From contig NMRB01000171.1 of NCBI GenBank assembly GCA_002633025.1, forward strand, positions 37,003 to 101,002: a stretch of DNA of 64,000 nt. The letters are read 5' to 3'. Source of the DNA: Notospermus geniculatus (lineage: Eukaryota > Nemertea > Pilidiophora > Heteronemertea > Lineidae). Positions 56,339 to 64,000 of this stretch are shown piece after piece (position 1 is the first letter of the stretch; each line of letters begins with the position of its first letter). The notes beneath the pieces were generated by a model that had not been told where the DNA came from, ran no database searches, and worked only from the letters and a program-made list of their open reading frames with translations. The position numbers and the translations under genes are program-made.

Positions 56339-57700
56339 ATCTCCCGGCTTACAAGCCACAGCCCCAATGGCAGCAGCCCCCACAGCAAGAGTATGATGGT
56401 CCGGCGCGATGGGAACCGCCTGCTCAGCATTCAGCGTGGAAGGTCCAACCAACACCGGAATGGCAAGCAAAGGTTGAGAAGATACAGCAGAAGAGCGAAA
56501 CGAATGAATGGGAACCACTTGAACAGCAGCAATGGCGGTCTACCGAGCCACATCAACATTCAGCATGGAAGGTCCAACCAACACCGGAATGGCAAGCAAA
56601 AGTTGAGAAGATACAGCAGAAAAGCGAGCCGAGTGAATGGGAACCTGTCCAGCAGCCATGGCGGTCTTCCGAGCCACCGCCAACGTGGCAAGCAATGGCA
56701 CACCAGAGACGGCAATCAAACGAGGCCTTGGCGCAGGCGACGACGATGCAGCAGTTTTACGGACAAAAATCGTCTGCTCCTGCTTGGCAAACGGACGTCC
56801 GACAAAAAAGAGACGAGGATGACGAAAGTGGTGTTGTGGAAGAAAGCGTTTTCGCGCCAAAGTTATACAGAGGAGGTAACATCCCGTCGAAAGCATTTAA
56901 GAAACTACAAATAGCCACTGGATCTATTGATCTAAACTCCTCCGGAGCGACAACCAAATCATCAAGATCTTCGTCCCAACGCTCCACGCCATCAAAGGAA
57001 CTCATGCAGCCGCAAATCAGCAAACCCTTCCCCGAAAGACAGTTATCTTATGAGGAGATAAAAGCAAAAGCGGCTGAGACAAAGTCTTCCACAGCCCCAG
57101 AAGCAGGGCTTCAACAGCCTTCAGCCCCTGAGCCCGTTTTAGAACCTCCTGTTCGTCAGGAAGTCCCCAAAGAATCAGGGTTGGCGGAGGATGCTTCGGC
57201 GCTCAAATCTGAGGAAGAGGTAACGCCTGTCACGACTGATTCAGAGAGTGTCAGTTCACAGAAACCGACTGAATCAGAACAGGACTCAGCACTATCAGAA
57301 TCAGAAAAACTTGATGAAACGAAAGTATCGGCTGATGAGGAAGGATCTGCTAAATCGACCGAAAAGGAGAGTAAAGACGACTCAACGAAAGGCTCAGCCT
57401 CGGAAGTATCATCACAGGAGCATGCGCAGGAAGAGTCAACTGAAGAACAACAGACGACAGAGGATACATCGGTAAAATCGACGCCGCCGCAAACTGAGCC
57501 TGAAACTGGTGAAGGTGATTCCTCAAAGAAGGACATTGTGGTAGAGGAGACCAATTCATCAAAACCTGAGGACACACCAGTCGAAACGACGGCGGCGGAA
57601 TCAACGGATGAAAAGACCTCGGATGATGCCGCAGACGACAAATCGGAAACGAGTCATGTGTTGGCTAAAAGTGGATCACAAGATGAAGGAATGCAACAAG
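56339..57700 (+). CDS. Plus PDZ gene, exon 9 (tryptophan repeats and acidic tail)
   Basis: Follows GCACACGGACAG and ends CAACAAG before GTATAT (1,362 bases, phase 1 to 1; about residues 870-1323). It starts DLPAYKPQPQWQQPPQQEYD. Two tandem 43-residue repeats (from 56428 and 56557) contain WKVQPTPEWQAKVEKIQQKS. Next come GGNIPSKAFKKLQIATGS and a long E/S/T/K-rich, probably disordered tail. No LIM zinc-binding cysteine pattern is present. The paired tryptophan repeats have no match that I can name. Confidence 0.92.
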
Positions 57701-60079
57701 GTATATCTGTCCTACATCATTTTATATTGTCCGCGGGGATAGGATCCTTTGCTAGGTTATAACATCACAGCGTAGGTTCTATGCTGACCAACACTATTCT
57801 GTGAAGTCTCGCGAGTGATACACTCATACTGCGTGATCTTCTTCCAATGTTTGGGGTGTCGTTCTTTCATTCTGTACCACATTCCCTTACCTACTATTTA
57901 GTAGTCATTTTAACAGAACCAACTGTGGCCTCGAGGCTCGCCGCTGCACTTTTCTTAACAAAGAAGCTAGTGGTGATAGATACTCGCCCGATGTAACTGC
58001 TTTGACGAGTATAGACATGGTGTTCCTCTAGGCCTGTATCAGCAGACCAATAGTCTCTGGCATCGTAGGACTGGTGTTGATTCCTTCTGGAAGTCTTGAG
58101 GATTCTTCAAATACTTGCTACTTTTGGTAACGGAAACCCTGACCGAGAGAGATAGCAGGGTTCCATGCTCGTTGTGTAGCCTACTACAGGAACGACTGTT
58201 CATTGCATGACCCTCTTTTGTCTTCAGGCACCCCCGAAGAGAAAACAGGGGCTGAATAAAGGGTAACATTGGATATTGCTGTTTACAGAGTGGATTAATT
58301 AGCATAATATTAACATAGTGATGAGTCAGTTTTACTAAAAACTTTCCTTACATTTTACTAGTGTCCATTAATTGTAGAAAATCCCTTAGCGAATATTGGG
58401 TTTAAAAGTTTGATAAAACTGGCTACCAATCTCGTTTTAGAGCATAAATGGGAACGAGAATAGATGTGATTCGTAACACTTGAAAAAATGGTACCCAGTA
58501 GGCAATCCCACCTTCTGAGACTGATTAAAATATTTCATTTACCAGTGTGTACAACTGTATTGACGCTCATGGAGGCGAGGCTAGAACGTTGTTATCGTCG
58601 TTTTCCATCACGGCCTCCTTCGCTGGTCATGCCTCGGTATGGGACGTTACTTTTTAAACATTCATAGCCATGTAGTCCACTAATGTCTCAATAGCAGTGG
58701 TCCCACATACCTTCGCCTACACGGCAACCCAGGCGACTGGCATCTCAGTGCCCGAAATCCGTCACCTAATGATTATTTAGTGTTCGGTACGATTTGGGTG
58801 CATTAACTATGTTAGTAACCTGTGTTCCGTTGAGTTGGCATGGTCTACTAAATCCGTATTCATGTTGCTGTTTCAGAATCCTTCAACATCCATCGTTCGA
58901 TTCATCCTTTCATCTGTCTCTGTCATCTGTTTCGCAAATCTATTGAAAATGCGACGTAGGCTATAAGAAAACTGATTCATTCGTAGTTCTCCGGAGTATC
59001 CTACTGATAAACTCCACGCAGGGTGTCGACAATTCAGTATAAAAAAGACTAACGGAAGTCCAACAGCACCAATCTGAAGCATTGCTTTCCAACCAAGATA
59101 CATTGATGAACACCTGTTATCACTGTTACCGAAAGGTTGGCAAACTCCTTGCCCATTGGATACAATGGTTTGATAACCTGTTTATTCAGTCATACTTTCC
59201 TGAGGTACATGTGCAGCCTACGGAGATTTTTCAAGTTAAAGCATTACGTGCAATCTCACACATACTTGTTCCACAAATTCTCATTTACACTTAGCCCACA
59301 CTCTTCATCGTCACCGATGTTTCATCATTCCCTATTAATAGAAGTAAAAACGGAGTGGTATTTTTGAGTATTCCTATACTAAGTATCAGTCTTATCATCC
59401 GGGAACGCTACTCCATTGGTTAAAACTTTGCGGATCTAAAGATTTGGCATTTGAAGAAAAATGAAATTGGGTGTCAATCTCACTTCATGATGTAAAGGGC
59501 GTTTCCTGAAGCCAGCAACGTTTGGCATGAAGTTTTTGGAGAGTTGTCAGTGGTGTGGGGGGTCGTGGGAATATTAGTGTGGATTACCGATAGTCCCCGT
59601 GTTCTGGTACAGACCATGGTGATTTATTCTGGGTGCTTTCTCCGTTGTTGACTTCAGCGTTTGGTCCACCTGTCATAGTTACCTAATCTTTCACCACCAT
59701 GTTCTCCTAATCAAACGGTTATGCATCACACCAACGCCTTCAGGTTTACACCAGTCAACTATTTAAGAACCTTTTCTCTAAGTGTGTGCTTTCCTCTCAG
59801 TGGTGAAGACCATGAACGTGATGGCTTCAAATCGCCATCTGCTTTGGAGCGAGGTGTCAGGCATAACCGAGAACTGGTTTGTTGTTGGTTGTTCGGTGTT
59901 CTCTGTGTTGTGTTCTTGCCAGAAATGCATCATTTCGAAGCCCCTAGCTGATCTAGACGTTGGCTGTTTAACCTTCCATTCATAGAGTGAGCGTACCCAA
60001 TCAACTGACAGACCCCAGTCATACGGAAGCTTTCTGAGAGAGGCCCAGCAGCTTGTGGTACCAAGGATCGGCCACTGTA

Positions 60080-60188
60080 CGGTAGACTCGGGACCCAGTC
60101 GTTGTGTCGCTCCGGCCGCCGAACTACACTCTCCACAAAGTGTAGTGCGGCGGCCGGAGCGACACACAACTGGGTCCCGAGTATACTG
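60080..60188. repeat. GC-rich long palindrome in the last intron
   Basis: ACTCGGGACCCAGTCGTTGT, GTCGCTCCGGCCGCCG and CTACACTCTCCAC are matched by their inverses to the right, with almost no loop. It would form a stable cruciform or hairpin of about 50 pairs and is MITE-like. Confidence 0.8.
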
Positions 60189-60369
60189 TATGGAAGTGTT
60201 CGATGCTTCTGCAGAAGATTTTTGCTTTTTCTCTTGCGTTGGTCTGTGAAGATCGGCAGCAACGACGAGCAAACCCACCGGGAAACCGAGACTAGAACTT
60301 GTTGAGCTCGCCTTTAGATATTCATGATGACTATTTTTCATACATGCAGTGTTCCCTTCTTCGTTTCAG

Positions 60370-60506
60370 CCGTAACAAGACAGGTCAAAGGTTATGATGA
60401 CGACATCTCCCAGAAGTCTTCCACTCCAACTGGTTCCGTGACATCCACTGATGGAGCTAGTGGTGGATTGAAAGTCGAGATTGATCCGATGACCACAGAT
60501 TTTTAG
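60370..60506 (+). CDS. Plus PDZ gene, exon 10 (C-terminus)
   Basis: Follows TTCGTTTCAG in phase 1 and ends with TAG at 60504-60506. It encodes VTRQVKGYDDDISQKSSTPT then GSVTSTDGASGGLKVEIDPM and TTDF. It closes the 1,368-residue model in frame. The intron before it (57701-60369) was scanned for further exons without a convincing candidate. Confidence 0.88.
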
Positions 60507-60919
60507 ATTGTGATTTCTCTGTTTGGCTTATTGGTGATATTTTTACCATTAGTGTTTATCAAGTAGCTTTAAGTAGAAAAAAGGGGCGCGTGGGTGTGAT
60601 GTAACAAGCCACTGTGGCTCGGATTGAGTGGTGGTTGTAGCCCCTATAAAAACGGAAAAACAAAATACAGTAACCCGAAGAAGATTTATACCTGGTTCTA
60701 TAATATATTGAGCTATGAGTAATGTTCACATGATGTAAGCTATTACTTTTAATGTAGAGATACCCTACAGACAACTGTTATAGTACTCTTAAAATTTTCG
60801 TTCCCATTTCGTCTGAATTAGTATCATGACATCCAGTCGTACATACATCTACGAAAAAGATTTTGTCGGTCATCTAAAACGTCGGACTCGCTTCTTGATT
60901 CATGTGCAAAGCATCTCCG

Positions 60920-61055
60920 CTGGCTAATTCATATGCAAATTAATACTCGCTTGGTAATTATGCGAAATTATATATGCTTGCTAATTCACTTACAAAGTGA
61001 AATTCATTGCCAATTCATATGCAAAATGTTAACCATTTGCTAATTCATTTGTATG
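60920..61055. repeat. Degenerate repeats of TAATTCATATGCAAA
   Basis: GCTAATTCATATGCAAATTA, GCTAATTCACTTACAAA, CCAATTCATATGCAAAATG and GCTAATTCATTTGTATG recur at roughly 35-60 bp spacing. One unit contains the octamer ATGCAAAT recognised by POU factors. Function is unknown; they lie within the presumed 3' UTR. Confidence 0.6.
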
Positions 61056-61198
61056 ATGTTTCCTTTGTACATACATCCATGGTGTACATGAAAGCTAGGC
61101 TTGATGAGTCCTTGTTGATAAGAATAATTGACCATTTAGATGACTTGGCAACCGTATCTTCTTCTTCTCGTGTGTAGCCAGTCATCATCGCTGTCGTA

Positions 61199-61431
61199 TA
61201 CTACTCTAATTCCCACTTACCTGTCCCATTCCTGGACAATGACTAAATAGTGAGTTGAAGATAAAGGGGTGAGGGTATGGTCAGAAACAGTAATGTCTTG
61301 TCCACTTACATGTACTTGTCTCACTCCCAAGCCTGCCAAAAATAACAGCGTGCGATATCTTCAACTTAGGATTGGTCAGTTTTTCCGAGTTCATGAATGG
61401 GACAGGTAAGTGGGAGTTTAGACTAGAGTAC
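61199..61431. repeat. Fold-back element
   Basis: TACTCTAATTCCCACTTACC with TGTCCCATTC on the left and the inverse (GAATGGGACAGGTAAGTGGG) on the right, about 160 bp apart. No ORF is present. Confidence 0.65.
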
Positions 61432-62830
61432 TGATTGGCTAAAACGGTGAGCTCATGGGTCGAAGCTTGATATACCGGTGATGCTGACGTCATTGTGAGG
61501 GTACAAAAAGGGAGAATTTCTGGACTTCAGCGATAACCTGTACCAAATCATGACCATGTATCAAAAATTCATTCAACTGTCGCTTATACATGTATTGGCT
61601 ACATTTGTGAATAGTTTGATTTATTATTGTGTTGTTTTTTTTAAATTTATAGATAGACCTGTGACTGGATGTGATGACTTTTGTATGGTATTGGCCCTCT
61701 TTTTGGGTCCATACATAGTTAAGAGAGCATTTTGTTGAGAAAATGCGTGGTTGCATTGCACTGTATATAAATTTGTTCATCTACCCGGGCCATGAACGTT
61801 TGAAAAGTTTTCTGTAATGTTAGTGTTAGTAATTTAAAGATAGTGGATGGATACAGTTAGATTGTTTGGTCCATCCTTTGATGAGGAATCTAGTCATGTG
61901 GAGACATGTTGACGGCTGTTTTGTTCGTTTAAAGGACTCTGAATCGAAAGCAGCAACCATTTTGGGTGAAAACACCACTAGCAGGAACTAGGAACAGTTT
62001 CATGATTCTCAAAGTGTTAATGAGAGCCTAAGAAAAAACCCTTTTGGTTCCCGAAGCCACCGCTAGGGCTAGAAGGCTTCGGCTCTGGCTGCCATCTTTG
62101 CGACAAAAATTTGTCGCGGATCAATTTATAGATCATTATTTGACATCACGGGTTATTTTTAGAATGGAGTGCCCGTAACCACGTGGGTGCTAAATGTAAT
62201 CGAACATGCCGAATCGCGTGGAATGGCAACACCGAGGAAGTTCTTGATGAGAATGTTTGTATGTGTTGCAGATTTGTAACAAAAGCTCATAATCATCATC
62301 GCCGTTTTTTAGACCGAGGGAGAATGAAATTTTACCGGCAAATGGACCGTTACAATGACGTCAGCAATAAAATGGCAGCCTTAGCCCTAGCGGTGGTTTC
62401 GGGAACCAAAATGAAGAAAACCTGTATCTGGTGCTGGGAGTTGTCAGGAATGGAAAGTTTCGTTTGGGCGTGATATCAACAACCTGTCCCACTTGGACCG
62501 TGAGGTTTGCCAACGGTTCTTGTTGCCTTCGATTTGCATGTGCGTGAAGTGGAGGACTACGCAGAATTCGAAGTTTCGTGTGGAGTTCGGTACCAGCTGT
62601 GCATATGGTATGGAGATCATACATGGACATGTAAAAAGCTATGGATGTTGTCTGCTACTCGGATGCGGCTACATGTACGTCGTGCTGAACGTAGGCTTAC
62701 ATGTATGACGTCACTTTTTATCCGAAGTCTTACGCTGCGTTTATAGGACAGTAGATTTTGCCAGTTGACAATGGATCTATACATTCTGTAGCATCGATTA
62801 CTGAAAATAAACGGACTGTTAAATCTGTAC

Positions 62831-64000
62831 ATCCTGCAAATCGCTTTCTTTCCTCTGATCAGCGTGTTTCTGTTCTCGGGCCCTCTGTCGTTTAATCTCA
62901 ACAACTTAGTGAGGTGTGTTGACTCCAACATGAACAGAACCTAGGTGTCGTGACATCATTTTGATATTTTGGTTTAAGGGACCTAGAGGCAGTTTGCTTT
63001 TAGGCTACCGTTAGTATAAAAACTACATCACAGGTAGCGCCAGCAACTGAGACACAATGAATTTGGGCAAAAATTTTGAATAGTGCATTACCTGCAATGT
63101 ATGTACATGTACTGTAGCCTACCTCAGACCATCTTTGGCAGAATAGCCATATCAAAATACCTATTGGAAGCTGCCTCTAGAAGTATTTCAGAGATAAATG
63201 ACGGAGGAATGCAACGTACCCGCTACACATCACACTTTATTCTCACAATATCATAATCAAGCCCGTAAAGTCCGGATTCAACAGATTCTACTCGATAAAT
63301 AATCAGGAACTGAACTCGTTAAAATTCCCATAATGCAGGAGACGATGCATTCTCAGCGAGCGTTACATTTTGACACACTCCTCCGTGGCAATATAGGGCC
63401 GATTTTTTAAACGATGGCTAAGATAACCATCGGGTTTCATTAACCCTCAGTTGACAAACAGTTTATTAATCGAAGTCAGTTTTTCGATTTTATGAATCGT
63501 CGATAGCCAAACATTCTAAAAGTCAAAAGGTTTACTTTGGTTAATTCACGGTTTGTCAGAAAAGCCGATGGTTAAACCGAGGTTTACCTTAACTATCGTT
63601 TAAAAAATCGGCCCATAGGCGGCACGTGTGTACATGTTTTGCATAATAGGCCTATTCAATGTAACACGCTAGCCAGCTAGCTCAAAAAGACATGAAGGTG
63701 ACAAAATTTCTTAGGTTATCAGAGTCTGAAAGTAGGGCAATTGCACCGTTGTGCCTGTGTCCTGAGATAAAACCAAATCGCACGAGGTCGAAACACAAAT
63801 GTTATTATCATTTCACCTTTATTTTTGCACGATCACAAAACAAACGTTTGTGTACTTAAATGGTGCCTACAACGTTGGTACGACAGAGCAAATATTACCC
63901 CCCCCCCCCCCATCAGGCTAGCTCGTCCCCTATTTATCAGGCCCAGCGACGAGTTTCCAAATCCTCACGTCACGTCGAGAAAAAGATGGGCACAGATAAG
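62831..64000. other. Right-hand intergenic region
   Basis: Apart from the MITE at 63396-63614 and a C homopolymer at about 63898-63911, nothing was recognised. The window also begins with a C homopolymer near position 3. Confidence 0.4.
63396..63614. mobile_element. 219-bp MITE with TA target site
   Basis: Ends GGGCCGATTTTTTAAACGAT and the inverse ending ATCGTTTAAAAAATCGGCCC. TA lies directly outside both ends. Inner GGTTTCATTAACC-like words are also symmetric. No ORF. Confidence 0.85.

Larger units (their letters stand above)
60507..62830 (+). other. Probable 3' UTR and downstream region of the plus PDZ gene
   Basis: No further coding exon follows the stop. AATAAA occurs at 62806-62811, which would give a long (about 2.3 kb) 3' UTR; shorter alternatives are possible. 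The interval includes the TAATTCATATGCAAA repeats (60920-61055) and a fold-back element (61199-61431). An open frame at 62183-62473 has no family similarity and is not called. Confidence 0.35.

Noticed and set aside
57156-57641. Minus-strand serine/valine-rich ORF opposite exon 9
   Set aside because: It is the complement of the acidic E/S/T codons of the true plus-strand exon.

Overview
The window is animal nuclear DNA. Genes have long introns with GT/AG borders, and the intergenic space is full of short fold-back (inverted-repeat) elements. Frequent ACATGTAC and TAGGCCTA words, high repeat polymorphism and the gene content point to a marine invertebrate deuterostome, with a lancelet (Branchiostoma) the best guess. 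The species cannot be proven from the sequence alone.

Four kinds of coding locus are supported. (1) An intronless minus-strand ORF of unknown function (1768-2358). (2) A two-exon homeobox gene on the plus strand (5801-7108) with a Pax-type serine at homeodomain position 50 and the classical 46/47 intron. (3) A pair of divergently transcribed PDZ genes of the ALP/Enigma/ZASP (PDLIM) type. The minus-strand gene runs from a PDZ exon at 20911-21059 down to a stop at 8755; its first exon was not found. The plus-strand gene has ten phase-consistent exons from 47110 to 60506 and encodes 1,368 residues. Both share a 149-bp PDZ exon with the same phases, and neither has a recognisable LIM domain in the window. 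(4) A two-exon class I SAM-dependent methyltransferase on the minus strand between the PDZ genes, present twice (31349-32764 and 40145-41696); the second copy has a premature stop.

Three blocks are present as near-identical tandem copies: 10248-11676 with 12473-13929, 14881-16881 with 16882-18870, and about 9.2 kb at 26906-36078 with 36080-45485. The last pair meets at a single 'n', and a second run of n lies inside a G homopolymer. This looks like two haplotypes of a very heterozygous diploid placed end to end, although real tandem duplication is not excluded. Either way the copy pairs act as an alignment: several short inverted-repeat elements are present in one copy and cleanly absent from the other, with 2-3 bp target duplications visible.

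Layout: 1-5800 small orphan ORF and fold-back repeats; 5801-7640 homeobox gene; 7650-8750 no recognised gene; 8755-21059 minus PDZ gene with duplicated exons; 21060-26900 probable first intron or intergenic DNA with repeats; 26906-45485 two copies of the methyltransferase block; 45486-47109 upstream region of the plus PDZ gene with a tRNA-like relic; 47110-60506 plus PDZ gene; 60507-64000 3' UTR and intergenic repeats. Functionally, the PDZ pair is expected to encode actin/Z-disc-type scaffolds, the homeobox gene a transcription factor, and the methyltransferase an enzyme of unknown substrate.
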